DNA from: Anadara kagoshimensis
Lineage: Eukaryota; Mollusca; Bivalvia; Arcoida; Arcidae
Length of the DNA stretch: 64,000 nt
Direction of reading: 5' to 3'
NCBI GenBank assembly: GCA_021292105.1
Contig: CM037868.1
Coordinates: 28,974,139-29,038,138 of the forward strand
Position numbers and translations under genes: made by a program. The notes beneath the pieces were generated by a model that did not search any database, was not told where the DNA came from, and worked only from the letters and a program-made list of their open reading frames with translations. Shown piece by piece: positions 11,330 through 21,719 of the stretch (its first letter is position 1; the number at the start of each line of letters is the position of its first letter).

Positions 11330-12350
11330 TTTAATTAACACACACATAAAAAAGGCTAAACAGCTTTAATACACACTTTGACAAGAACTTGGATAAAATC
11401 TATCTTGATAAACTCTGATCAGCTGGAATTTATACCTGTGTCTAAAGACAATGGAGATAATTTTTTTAAAACGATTAATAAACAAGAAATGCAACGTATA
11501 TAAAGCATGTTTCTTTGTTTTATTAAATAAACAATTTTGACTGTATCTCCTTTTTTCTATTGTATTATAGGTTACTTAAAAAAATCTTTTTAAAAAATAA
11601 AAATGTTTTATGTGGAAACAGTAGCATTACTGTATAGTCTGTAATAGTTGACTCCCGCGGGTACCCCACCCAAACCCTGTCTCTGACTAAAGGTGGCAGT
11701 AAAAAGGTCACACAATTGTTAAAAATTGTATTCATGCTCTTAATTAACGTTATTCTATGCAGAGGATTATTTTCATGTAAAGAAAAGGTAAAAAAAGGTC
11801 AGAGCACTGACTGCATTCATACTGTTTCTAGACCAAAAAGTGTTTAAAAATACTTGTGAATATTACATGTTTTTACATCATTTTGATGTCATAACTTTAT
11901 TGAGACTTTATTTTCTATAATATTTTGGACCAGAATTTATCATAGTTTTAACAATTCCATCTTTTTCTTTACTTTTATACATAAAAATCTGAAGAGCATA
12001 TTTAAAAAAACCAACTGATATGCTCACTTTATTTCATAAAGATGGTATACATATATATATATATATGGGTGTGGTTATAACATACCTTAGAAAATAATTA
12101 TATTTGTCAAGTTTGATTTTGTATTTTGAGTTACTTGACTGTAATTGAACTTAATGATATATTGTGTTATAGGTACACCTCTACTCCAATTTATAAAGTC
12201 ATTATTTTAATACTTGTAATCCGGACATGTACTAGCTTGTAAATTATACCTGATGATGGTAGCATTTTAAATATTTTTAAGTTAATTTTGTAAATTTCTG
12301 GTTAAATAGATTTCCACTATGTTTAATACATTATATATTGATACCAGTTG
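11330..12350. other. No supported gene
   Basis: Mostly A+T-rich sequence with a (TA)n tract near 12048-12066. A GC-rich patch at 11650-11700, with a CCGCGG site, stands out and may be a fragment of a dispersed repeat. Confidence 0.35.
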
Positions 12351-12359
12351 AAAGGCAAG

Positions 12360-12850
12360 CTTCGATTTTTTCCGTTAAACCCGCGATTTAATCTTCAGGG
12401 CCGTTCAAGGGGGGGGTAATTCAAATTTGGTCGGCAGATGGCGCTTTGTCGTCACCTCGAAGAATTTGCATTTTAGGGTTGACGCAATAAATCATTAATT
12501 AAATGGTGTTTTTAACTTAAACTATATATATTTTTGTATCCGTTTGATAGAAAATTGATTTTTCTAGACGATCACAACAATTAAACACTCCTTATAACTA
12601 ATAAAATGCTGGAATCATAGACATAAACTGCGGTATCGTGAAAGGTCAAAATCAAGTGGGCGGTGCATTCGGAGTTTATGCCCGGTAAATTGAATTGACA
12701 GAATCGCATCCCACACCGATTGGGTTAAAAATTATAGTCGTAATCGGTAGCATTTAGAACACCGGTCATTTTGACACCGGATAGAAACCATCACTCGCAC
12801 CGGTTATTGCACAGATTGTCAAGTTGACCCTGCGTGCCGATGATTTGGAG
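12360..12850. mobile_element. CpG-rich block related to the 192-bp repeats
   Basis: This block is sharply richer in CpG than its flanks. It contains GACAGAATCGCATCCCACAC at 12698 and a CCATCACTCGC segment at about 12788, in the same order as in the units at 19371-19745. It also has a G-run (12409-12417) and a GGTCGGCAGATGGC segment. It is probably a relatively young dispersed element, but its ends were not found. Confidence 0.5.
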
Positions 12851-13024
12851 AACAAAACTTGCTATTTATTGCGTCTAGACATCTTCTAATTTGTTTATTT
12901 TTACTCTAGATATTTGTTGGTGTGTTTTTAATATAACCTTTAAACATTTTGTTTAATTTTAGTTCAATTTTGTAGAAAAAATCCCACGAAAATCAAACAT
13001 CCAAATCTCCCAGCTGGCCCCATG

Positions 13025-13041
13025 TAGTCACTATGTGACTC
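13025..13041. repeat. Small palindrome overlapping an AP-1-like site
   Basis: AGTCAC and GTGACT flank a 3-base spacer, and the right arm runs into TGACTCA, the AP-1 consensus. Function is speculative. Confidence 0.4.
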
Positions 13042-13056
13042 AGAAATCAGCTGATA

Positions 13057-13305
13057 TTGGATTTTTTTACACTTTCATTACATTTAGAGTCACAAGAGGG
13101 ACAGTTTGCTAGAAAACCATCTGAACAACAATTATCTGGTGTTGATTTAACTGCTGCAGTGCATGCAAATTTTAAAACTGTATTTTTAATGTTTAAGATC
13201 AGAAGTTGGCAGTTGTATCACATATTTACAGGTAGGCAGGCTGACAAAGAGCATAATCATAGTTTGTTAAATTTCAGAAAGTTTGCAGAAGAGGAAAAGT
13301 CATGA
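13057..13305 (+). pseudogene. Open frame upstream of CXC-domain remnant
   Basis: An 82-codon frame ends at 13303. Its peptide (for example LESQEGQFARKPSEQQ, and NFRKFAEEEKS at the end) has a more protein-like composition than most frames here. The apparent start codon is not ATG, so it may be part of an exon. It may belong with the CXC remnant 120 bp downstream, but no family was recognised and this link is only positional. Confidence 0.25.
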
Positions 13306-13417
13306 TATGGAAAATTACATAAAATGTTTTCAATTACACTTTTCAGACTGAATATAACTTTATTTTTTTTATTTTTTTTTTTTTAGTAATTTGAAAAGTT
13401 TTGCCACTTCAAGGGGT

Positions 13418-13609
13418 TGAAGATGGATTTTAAATGCCAAAGTTCAGTTTAGTTATTCAGAAACTGGTGATGGTGTTGGCAGATATTGAGGTACAGGTTG
13501 CAAATGCACAAATTGCAAAAATGTTGTAATTAATGCAATTCTAGATCCTTCAGCTATCACTACTGCTACTGTTGCTGATGATTCCACAGCTACAAATACC
13601 TATGAATAG
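13418..13609 (+). pseudogene. Decayed TSO1/tesmin-type CXC (TCR) domain
   Basis: In one frame the residues GVGRY, then TGA (13487-13489), then GTGCKCTNCKNVV match the C-terminal half of the TCR/CXC zinc-binding domain (pattern RYC-x3-C-x-C-x2-C-K-N) in spacing and identity. The only miss is the first cysteine, which is replaced by TGA. After the domain the frame runs through a Thr/Ala/Asp-rich tail to TAG at 13607; upstream it is closed by a stop at 13418. CXC proteins such as LIN54 and tesmin bind CHR-type DNA, and multi-copy CXC proteins occur in invertebrates. The in-frame stop and missing N-terminal half point to a pseudogene or mobile-element relic. Confidence 0.55.
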
Positions 13610-13654
13610 GTTTTTAAAACATTGATGCTAATTTTGAATGTTTTCTCTCCACAG

Positions 13655-13806
13655 TAACCACAGCAAGTATGGATGTACCAGCAGAAAACATACTTGATAA
13701 CACAGAAAATTCAGAAATGGATCACAAAGATTCTTGTACTACATGCATTAGATTTACTGTTCAAACATTTCATATTTTTAAAGTTGATACATGTACATGT
13801 ATTTGA
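13655..13806 (+). pseudogene. Exon-like frame after the CXC remnant
   Basis: A strong acceptor (TTTTCTCTCCACAG) precedes a 49-codon open frame to TGA at 13804. It includes SMDVPAENILDNTENSEMD, an acidic, protein-like stretch. The intron-like acceptor suggests a DNA-level copy rather than a retrocopy. It may continue the CXC-protein remnant, but the join to 13609 cannot be proved because the upstream frame ends in TAG at the possible donor. Confidence 0.35.
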
Positions 13807-13809
13807 GCT

Positions 13810-14347
13810 TTTTATGAAATTTATCACAATATAACCCATTCACTTTTATTGTGCAAGAATCTATGTAAATATCTTTTACCATATTTTAATTTGAGCCAAA
13901 CTTTAAATCATGGATCATTGCTGCACACATCATGGCTAGTTCTGACAGTCCCACAGTATCATTCTTGTGTGGTGAATGATGTTATACTGGTACTACATTA
14001 AATTATTCTGTTTTAATTAATTTCTTTTTTATTTTCAAGAATGCAGAAGATGTGTAGTTTATTTTCATATGATTTTATGATACATCACTAGGTTTCCATA
14101 AATTTGAAATAATTAGTAGCCAAATTTCCAAAATTTGTGAAAATATAGTCCTTTTTAAAGTATCTCTCCACAGATTTGCTAAAATAGGTTACTTTTTGAA
14201 AGAATTTCTCAGAAATAAGTAGCCAATGGCAATTTTGGCTACCAGGAATGGAAACATAGACATCATACATGTATAATCATTTCAGTTGATTTTCAGATTA
14301 CCAATACCTATACAGTTTATTTTCAGATTATGCTTTCCTACAAGTTA
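13810..14347. other. Imperfect short repeats at insertion site
   Basis: Phrases such as AGTTTATTTTCAGATTA and GTTGATTTTCAGATTA recur before the large element and, on its far side, from 18121 (TTCATTTTATTTACAGATAAC). The element at 14348 seems to have landed inside a run of these degenerate repeats. No gene is supported; the minus-strand frame at 14088-14270 has no motif. Confidence 0.35.
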
Positions 14348-14353
14348 ATTTTT

Positions 14354-14379
14354 AAAGCATCAGCCATGCTGAATGCTTT
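14354..14379. repeat. 5' terminal hairpin of element copy 1
   Basis: Arms AAAGCAT-CAGC and GCTG-A-ATGCTTT pair with one bulged A around a 3-base loop. An identical hairpin occurs at 27468-27493. Confidence 0.8.
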
Positions 14380-14939
14380 ATAGCGATCGTTGGATTTTTT
14401 CGTATTTAGCGCCGCTCTCATTCCACCTTGACAGCCAATCAAATCCTTCGTTTCGACTGAAATTACGGGAATTTCCATATACGGTATCCCAGGTATGTAT
14501 AAACTCTAATCTGAGTGATTGGGTCTCCCGGAAAGTTACGAAAGCAATGTGTATCATGTACACATGTGCCGATCTGAAATGTATTCATACGCGTATTAGT
14601 CCGTAATTGTTTTTGCTGGATATATATGTTAATTCTTCACTTTTGTATGATAATTTTAAGATAAAAACCATAAAAATCCATTAAGTATACGCCCCTCGGA
14701 AAACCCAACAAAAATGTCGATCTTGTCAGTTCGCGCCGACGTTCTTCTTTTTGACCTACAGTGCTGTACATAGTCGCCGCCATATTGGATTATTTTAATT
14801 TACGCAAAGTGACATCGATAAATAAACATAAAGTATGCTCATTAAACAGTTTTTAAGTTAAATAACTTTAAACATGGATCACATTTTATGGTAAATTATA
14901 TATATTTTTTAAAAATTTATTGTCAATAATATTTCGTGT

Positions 14940-15190
14940 TTGGGATATCCCGACCTGGTTCATTAATATTCATCATAACGTCACGAGGATTTTCCCGCTT
15001 TCATTGGGTATTGTCAGTTTGCCGGTAGCGAAATTAAGGAAAACAAAAAAGTAGAAATCAAAGATTATTCCCAAAAATGTGATACGAAACTGAAAGAAGA
15101 AGTTTATTTACAAGTTATTGGCTATGTTGATAAATCGTTTGTGACTCGTGAAGTTGTGTAGGATATCGATACAGTAGTTCGTATGCAAAT
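14940..15190. promoter_or_regulatory. Cluster of promoter-like motifs within element copy 1
   Basis: The stretch contains ACGTCA at about 14979, TTTCCCGC (E2F-like) at about 14993, ATTGG (reversed CCAAT) at about 15004 and ATGCAAAT (octamer) at about 15183. In copy 2 the E2F-like site reads TTTTCCGC and is lost. These are motif matches only; no transcription start is shown. Confidence 0.25.
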
Positions 15191-15840
15191 TAGCCATGTG
15201 TTTGGGGACATGCCTGCATTTGATACCCGATGCCCCTGCTCAAATGTATTCACATAGCGTAGTGACTGACCTTTTTAGTCCAGTACACCCTTGCCCCTTT
15301 TAAAATGATCATGACACCCTGTCCTTTTCAGTTATCAGTTTAATATAAAAGCGACATGCTTTATTCTCGAATCTCTGCTACATACTTCCGATCTTCCGCA
15401 CACACTCCACTTCTCACCATATGTCTCCGAAGACAGACAATTTCATCATTAATGTTCATTTAAATACCTTTTCCAGTTGTTTATTTTGAATCAACAAAAT
15501 AAATCGCAAGAAAGAACAACTTGAAGTCAAAATCTAAACAAAACTGAAAAAAACGATGTTTTAAAATTTTCAGATAAAATTTATTTACCTTGTTACAAGT
15601 CCTTAGTAGATCGTTTTTACAGTGGATATCCGATTTAAAGTTGTTGTCAGTAGTTTAATCCATGGTTTTTACAACCTTTAATTTCTTTTCATGAAGCCAT
15701 ATTACTTTATTTCACATAAAATGTGGCCACTGGACATGCAGGAAAACACAAACAAAACTGTTATTGTGCTTTCTTAAGTTCTTCCGATTTCTAGAGCACC
15801 GTTGGTGAAGTAGAACAGAAACTAAGGGCGGGGAAAATAG

Positions 15841-16420
15841 GGTACCAATCTTGTGAACTCAACTCCTCTTACAGTTTTCAACCAAAAACCTTGAAACTTC
15901 ACAGAATGTTTCTATATATATTGAGGATGTGCACCTGACTTTATGGAAATATTTCAAGATTTTTCCCCCATTTTTGAAGACTTTGAAACTTAGTCACTTT
16001 TTAGCAAGTATTAGAATGGGGGTACCTACTTTGTGAACTCAACTCCTCTTACAGATTTCAACCAAAAACCTTGAAACTTCACAGAATGTTAATATATATA
16101 TTGAGGATGTGACCTGACTTATGGAAATATTTCAAGATTTTTTTCCCCATTTTTCCAGACTTTAAAACTTAGTCACTTTTTAGCAAGTTTTGAATGGGGG
16201 TACCTACTTTGTGAACTCAACTCCTCTTACAGTTTTCAACCAAAAGCCTTGAAACTTCACAGCATGTTTATATATATATATATTGAAGATGTGCACCTGA
16301 CTTTATGGAAACATTTCAAGATTTTTTCTCCATTTTTCCAGACTTTGAAACTTAGTCACTTTTTAGCAAGTATTAGAATGGGGGTACCTACTTTGTGAAC
16401 TCAACTCCTCTTACAGTTTC
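15841..16420. repeat. ~180-bp core tandem repeat of element copy 1
   Basis: Units start at GGTACC at 15841, 16021, 16199 and 16383 (the last is partial). Each carries TTGTGAACTCAACTCCTCTT, a TATATAT stretch and ACTTAGTCACTTTTTAGC. Confidence 0.95.
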
Positions 16421-16833
16421 TCTTAAATTCAAAGTAATTTTATTGTAACATTTTAGTTGTCTAAATAATAATCAATTAATTTTCAATTAATCGTATTCAG
16501 AAATGTTTCCCCCTTTTGTACACAATTCTTGTCAACAAACTTTTTTTGAAAGAGACAGTTGCCTGGACAACTTCTGTAATTGGGAGGTACAGATTATTAG
16601 CTTATTGTGTCAGGATGGTTTATACCAATTCAGGCTTTTGAAGCTCACTTGGACAATTTATATATATTCAACAATAATTTTAAATACATTTAAATTATTT
16701 CTAAAACAAAGGTTTTATTATTTTTTTTTTCAAATTAATTGTGAATTCAATGAATAAAATTAATGACTTCAACAATGGTTAATCTGTCAATTGCAAGTCA
16801 AGGGAAATAGCTGGTCATGGTGAAAGTTTTTTT

Positions 16834-17675
16834 TGTGATGATGACACTATGTCGATGATGATGTGGCATGATGATCTTGTGAAGATGATGACAATAATAA
16901 TGATGATGATGACATTCAGTTCTGCTGCTGCCGATGATGATGATGATGTCACCATGATGATGATGATATGACATGAGGAGATATAATGATGATGATGATG
17001 ATGATGTGATATGATGATGATGTGACACGAGGAGATATGATAATGATGTTGATGATGGTGATGACATGAGTTCTGTTGATGCCGATGATGATAATGATTA
17101 TCGTGATGAAGAAGATGATAGTGATGGTGGTGATGAAAATAAGCTCTGCTGCTATGAATGATGATGGTGATGATGACGATGTGACTTGACGAAGTATGAT
17201 GATGATTATGATGGTGACATGAGTTCTGTTGCTACCGATGATGATGATGGTGGCAATGATGACATTCAGTACTGCTGAGCACTGCCGATAGTATGATGAT
17301 GATGATGGTGGTGGTGATGATGGTGATGACATTCAGTTCTGCTGCTGTCGATGATGATAATAATTCATGATGATGATGATGATGATGACAAAGCCAATGT
17401 CTTCATGCTGATGATGATGACATTCAGTACTGCTGCTGCTGATAATGGTGATGATTATGTGACACGAAGAGCTATGATGATGATATGACCATATTAATGA
17501 TGTAACATGAGGATTTCTGAAAATGATTAATATAATGGTGGTGGTGATTGTCATGGCATGGGTTCTACTGCTGCTGCTAATGACGACGATGATGATGATG
17601 ATGATATCTTCATGTTGATGATCAAAATGTGATATGAGGAGTGATAATGATGATGATGGTGGTGATTACAGATCC
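16834..17675. repeat. Interrupted GAT/GATGAT microsatellite, copy 1
   Basis: About 0.84 kb is dominated by GATGAT on the plus strand, broken by CATTCAGT-CTGCTGCTG and GACATGAG-type spacers. Long His/Ile/Ser-rich frames on the minus strand (for example 16949-17332) are translations of this repeat, not genes. Confidence 0.95.
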
Positions 17676-18120
17676 AGTTTGGGTTTTCTTCCAGTCAACT
17701 GCGTTTTAGTGGAGTTATGCCCCTTTCACTGTGAATTTGATCAAAATGATGGTTTCTCTGGACTTTTTTCCGTTACGCTTGAGATATTTCACTCAGATTT
17801 GGGGTCGGGTCTTTAGTAGCCTCTCTTGGTTTTTGAAAAATTGAAAATTTATATTTATGCGAATTACTTAGTTTACTCAATTGATAAACATTGCGTGGCA
17901 TGTCCATTTTGACCATTGTAACATATTTATATGTTAGAACCTAACAACTTGCATAAAAAGCAGACTTGTTGTTAGAAGCTTCCCGATCACAGTATCTATT
18001 ATTTGCATGATTTTCATTTGTTATTGATTCATTAGACAAATCTCAGTTTCAAGTGCACATTTTTTTTTATCAAATTGCTCAGTTTTAGCTGATGCTTCAG
18101 TACCTTCAGTACTTTGATTA
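17676..18120. repeat. Conserved 3' tail of element copy 1
   Basis: The tail includes GGAGTTATGCCCCTTTCA near 17711 and TCAGATTTGGGGTCGGGTC near 17793. These phrases resemble a repeat widely seen in mollusc sequence. It ends with the 3' subterminal repeat and hairpin. Confidence 0.6.
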
Positions 18121-18500
18121 GTTCATTTTATTTACAGATAACTTTTTTATATTTATTGACAGGTGAAATGCATATTTCAAATTTTATTTACAAATTTGCC
18201 AACATTGTATTTTCAGATTATTCATAGATAACATTTTATTTGTAGATTAAATATTATTAATGCTATTGCTATGCTAAAAACAAGACAGAGACTACAGAAT
18301 AAACAATGACTATGTTTGTTTGTTTTTTTTATTGCAGATAACATTACATGGTCAACACACAGTACAATGTCAATAAAGATGTTTTGCTTGCATTTTAAAA
18401 TTATCATTACTTTAAGGAAAAATAAATGCTAATTGACATAATAAATGCATAATTGTTTTTGTGCATTACACTGGCACCTGTCCAACATAACATTTGAAAT
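18121..18500. other. No supported feature
   Basis: A+T-rich flank of the element with degenerate CAGATAAC/CAGATTA repeats like those before 14348. Confidence 0.4.
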
Positions 18501-18504
18501 ATTG

Positions 18505-18645
18505 GTAGGGGCATGGCCTCTTACTGTATAGGTTTGACTCTCATTCAGGACAGTTTTTGTGTGAGAAAGTTAGTCAGTTTGTTGTGGAATGTCGTTGGTT
18601 TTCTTTGGGCTCTACAGTTTTCTCCCCATCTCTAAATATGTTTGA
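18505..18645 (+). mobile_element. tRNA-derived SINE with degraded A box
   Basis: A B-box-like AGGTTTGACTCTC lies at 18530-18542. The body GTGAGAAAGTTAGTCAGTTT, then GGAATGTCGTTGG, then TTCTCCCCATC corresponds to the body seen on the minus strand at 42283-42515. Confidence 0.55.
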
Positions 18646-18649
18646 TAGT

Positions 18650-19212
18650 GAAAGAATCTTGACTTTTACTCTACTCCTTACCCTAAAAGACATGAAGCAT
18701 CCTCTGGACTGAAGGTAGATACATGAACTTGATCCATGTCATTTTGGAGACAGTCAGAATTAGATTAATATTGCATCTGTGCATTAGTACTTTAGCTGCA
18801 AAAAGTCTACCAGCAGCACTTGATCTGTGAAAAAATGAACCACAGATACTAAAGAATTAACTGTTACACCCGGTAAAACTGACCTGACCATCTTATAGAA
18901 AGAGATTTTAATTTCTACTTATTAACTTGGGGTGTGGAAACAGTATTTCTTCCTGTTCCACTGTCATGGTGCTGCTGTTGAATTTTTATTTAGATACTGC
19001 ATTCAAAATCAGCACATAGCAACTAGTTGTCATATGCTGATTTTAAATTCATTATTTTAATAAAAATTTAAAATCAGCACATGACACCACTGAAAAGAAA
19101 ATTATATAACTTTCTCTTGTGTATCAAATTTGAAGAAATATTTCCCATGGAAAATAATTTTATTTGATTAAGATTAAAATGTTAAATGAAGCCAATTTTT
19201 TTTTAGATTTTA

Positions 19213-19244
<32 letters not shown>

Positions 19245-19365
19245 CCCTACATTAAAACAAATATCAATCAATAAGACAGTAAAATCACTTTATTTTTATT
19301 CGCATACATGCGAGAGACAGTGTAAACAAGGGAGATAATCATCATACGAACAACAAAACAAAACA
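18650..19365. other. No supported gene; long poly-T tract
   Basis: A nearly pure T tract runs from about 19210 to 19239. ATTTAAAATCAGCACAT-like and CAAAATCAGCACATAGC phrases around 19005-19085 form a weak local repeat. Confidence 0.4.
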
Positions 19366-19370
19366 GAAGC

Positions 19371-19745
19371 AACACCTGCTGATTACTTAACTGACAGAAT
19401 CGCATCCCGCATCGATTTCGGACATGTCTTTCATATGTTCAGAAATGAATATATTTTCAGAATTGAATTATTAGAACCTATCACTTGTCCTAATATTTAA
19501 TAATTTGTGTCTGAAGCACGAATGTCGGCCGACAGATGTGAACCAAACCCCGCAAAAGGAGCCACACCTGCCGTTTTCTCAACTGACAGAATCGCATCCC
19601 ACACCGATTTCGGACATGTCTTTCATATGGATGTGTTCAGAAATGAATAAATTTTTAGAAAATAATTATTAGAACCCATCACTCGCCCTAATATTTTCAA
19701 AAAATGTGTCTTAAGCGAGATCGTCGGCCGACAGCTGTGACACAA
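19371..19745. repeat. CpG-rich 192-bp tandem repeat, two units
   Basis: CTGACAGAATCGCATCCC recurs exactly 192 bp apart (19391 and 19583). Each unit also has TTTCGGACATGTCTTTCATATG and the palindrome GTCGGCCGAC (19524 and 19723). Related sequence lies at 12698. The CpG content is far above the flanks. Confidence 0.85.
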
Positions 19746-20315
19746 CCTCCACTTTCAAGACGTATTACTCGTAATTTTCTGTATATAATTGGTTCTTTTT
19801 TACATAAATTGAAGGAAAAAATATTTATTGTTCAAAATATTTGATGATTTTAAGTAATAACGATCCCATTTAAAAGTATACTTAAATTTTCGAGACCTAC
19901 TACCATTTCCGATTGCGTACCAAAATTTGAACTGAAAATCACGTGACTAAAGTGATTAAAAATCAGCCATATTGGAAGCTGGCCTTTCGACTGATACTGT
20001 AAAAAACTTATCTTAAGATGTTGGTGTAAACTCTTAATTGTTTTCAAGAACTATATTTAATTGGAATCATTATTCAGCCTTTTTATCAAATACTCCAAGT
20101 TAATATATATATATAGACAGGGAATCTGATTTGGAACTTCACAGCAGTCAGATTCAGCGTGGTATAATTATACCCATGGCTTTTCCATCTGTTTGATTGT
20201 AAGGTAACAGACCATGGAAGCCATGAGGTCACTTAGAATTAAAAAAAATCACTACTGTTTAAATGTAAATATGCATTGCTCTTGTTAAATTTATGTAATG
20301 AATCAATTATATAAT
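19746..20315. other. No supported gene; imperfect hairpin
   Basis: An imperfect inverted repeat (20175-20225, CATGGCTT..CCAT..CTG arms with bulges) is the only structure seen; the rest is unique sequence. Confidence 0.35.
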
Positions 20316-20472
20316 CAGGGATGAAGCTTAATAATTTTGAGTTAGGGGCCCAGCTCACTTTTCAAGAGAAGTTGCAATAGCAATACATAACAAAAATCTT
20401 TAAAACTTTGGGAGCCAAGGCAAATTTCTGGGGGGCATGGGCTTACTGGGCCCCTGTAAATCTCATTCCCTG
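20316..20472. mobile_element. CAGGGATGAAG MITE, copy A
   Basis: It starts CAGGGATGAAGCTTAA and ends CTCATTCCCTG, an inverted repeat with one inserted base. Inside it shares TTTTGAGTTAGGGG, AAGTTGCAATAGCAAT and CTGGGCCCCTG with the copy at 36566. The terminus is hAT-like. The target duplication is not clear here. Confidence 0.75.
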
Positions 20473-21629
20473 ATATTTCATAGGACCAGAACTGAACAGT
20501 TAATGTGAGTTGAAATTGATTGAAAATTTTTAGTTTGAGTTCATGAACATTACTGTCATTTATTTTCATTAACACAACCTAAAACATTCAACTTATCCAG
20601 ATATTTGAGATATCCAAGTTCAAGATTATCTTCGTTAAATAACACTTTCATTAAATAAATTTTTTTTCCAGAATGAAAAAGTCGGACTTAAGTTAACTGA
20701 ATGCTTGTAAACCAAAATCCTCCTGTTTATATTGAATTACAATATTAAGTTGTACATTTATTATCCCATCGTTAATTAACCTACATTGTAACTGTAAATC
20801 TGGCTACTCTGAACTAAATACAACAGTAGTCCTTAAGACAGATTCTACTGTAGTAACATTACAACTGCTACATGTTTTTAATAGGGTTTGTTGCTGTACC
20901 ACATGGTCATTACCTCTTAACGTTTGTGCGGAACATTTTAGAAAACATTAACGTCACAAATTCTTGGAACAACATTGTTTTTTGGGAAAACATAATCTTA
21001 TACAGTTCCATATCGACTGGAAATAAGTATTCTGCTCCAAAATTAAAAGGTATTACGTGGTACAGCAGCAAACTCTATCTTAAAGTTACTTCTAACGTTT
21101 ACATATATCTGTAAAGACTTAAAACAAAGTTGTTCAAATGTAATGCACATGATTAAAATTTAATGTGGGGTAAAGTTTACATAGTGTTCAAAGCCTGCAT
21201 TTTGATATTCTTTTTACTGATTCTTAACAAGGCATATATGTATTATATAACCTGAGCCAAAAAGAAAAAAACATATATATTCAAATTTTTGCTGATATCT
21301 TGGTCTTTTGAAGACAGTGATCTGTATTTACACATTATGTAACCAGACACATGTAACTTAACCTTGTAAAGAATTTGAATTTGAACTGTTTTGTTTATTT
21401 TTTACATCATGTATTCATTCATAACATGGATAAAAATAAACTGGATATATTTATATTTTCAATAGATTTTTGAAAAAAAATAGTTTTAGGTTTTAAAGAA
21501 TTTGAATTTACATAAAAATTTCATTCTTTTTATTCAGCCACCTTGAATAGAAAGTTGAAATTCACTACTTCAAGTAACCCAACCCATCTTAAGTGAACTG
21601 ACAAACTTTTAACTTAGTTTTAACACTAT
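20473..21629. other. No supported gene
   Basis: An 80-codon plus frame at 20872-21114 (GTT/TTT-rich, no splice support) is the longest frame and matches no family. Confidence 0.35.
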
Positions 21630-21717
21630 ATAGGATTTGAACCTACCATTGGTGTTGAGAGGCACTGTATGATATGCAAGTCTGTACTTAAACCACTATG
21701 CCACTTAGTCCTGGCCT
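21630..21717 (-). mobile_element. tRNA-derived SINE head
   Basis: On the minus strand the A-box-like AAGTGGCATAGTGGTTTAAG is followed by the B-box-like AGGTTCAAATCC, spaced as in a tRNA. The acceptor stem is not preserved, so this is a SINE or tRNA pseudogene. Confidence 0.65.
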
Positions 21718-21719
21718 TG

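Larger units (their letters stand above)
14348..18120 (+). mobile_element. Helitron/Helentron-like non-autonomous element, copy 1
   Basis: This ~3.77-kb segment recurs in the same orientation at 27462-31383. Over the first ~215 bases about five differences were counted by eye; length differs mainly in the GAT-rich part. The left end has a hairpin (14354-14379) and AAGCATCAGC (14355-14364). The right end has the reverse complement GCTGATGCTT (18088-18097), then a hairpin AGTAC-CTTCA-GTACT (18099-18113) seven bases before the edge. Inside, in order, are a CpG-rich 1.5-kb block, a ~180-bp tandem core, an A+T-rich link, a long GAT-type microsatellite and a conserved tail. Subterminal inverted repeats, a terminal hairpin, core repeats and a microsatellite match the Helentron-related HINE/DINE-1 plan and bivalve Pearl-like elements. 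No transposase is encoded. A segmental duplication is the alternative. Confidence 0.65.

Noticed and set aside
13057..13305. Intact protein-coding gene upstream of the CXC remnant
   Set aside because: No ATG start, no recognised family and no provable link to the CXC frame; recorded only as a low-confidence remnant.
16798..17554. His/Ile/Ser-rich minus-strand frames, and the Met-rich plus frame at 30415-30597
   Set aside because: They are translations of the GAT microsatellite inside the two large element copies.
20175..20225. MicroRNA-like hairpin
   Set aside because: The arms need bulges on both sides and pair over only about 15 positions in pieces; too weak beside the hairpin at 71-122.
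20872..21114. 80-codon plus-strand frame
   Set aside because: The length is expected by chance in this A+T-rich DNA, with no splice context, motif or compositional change.
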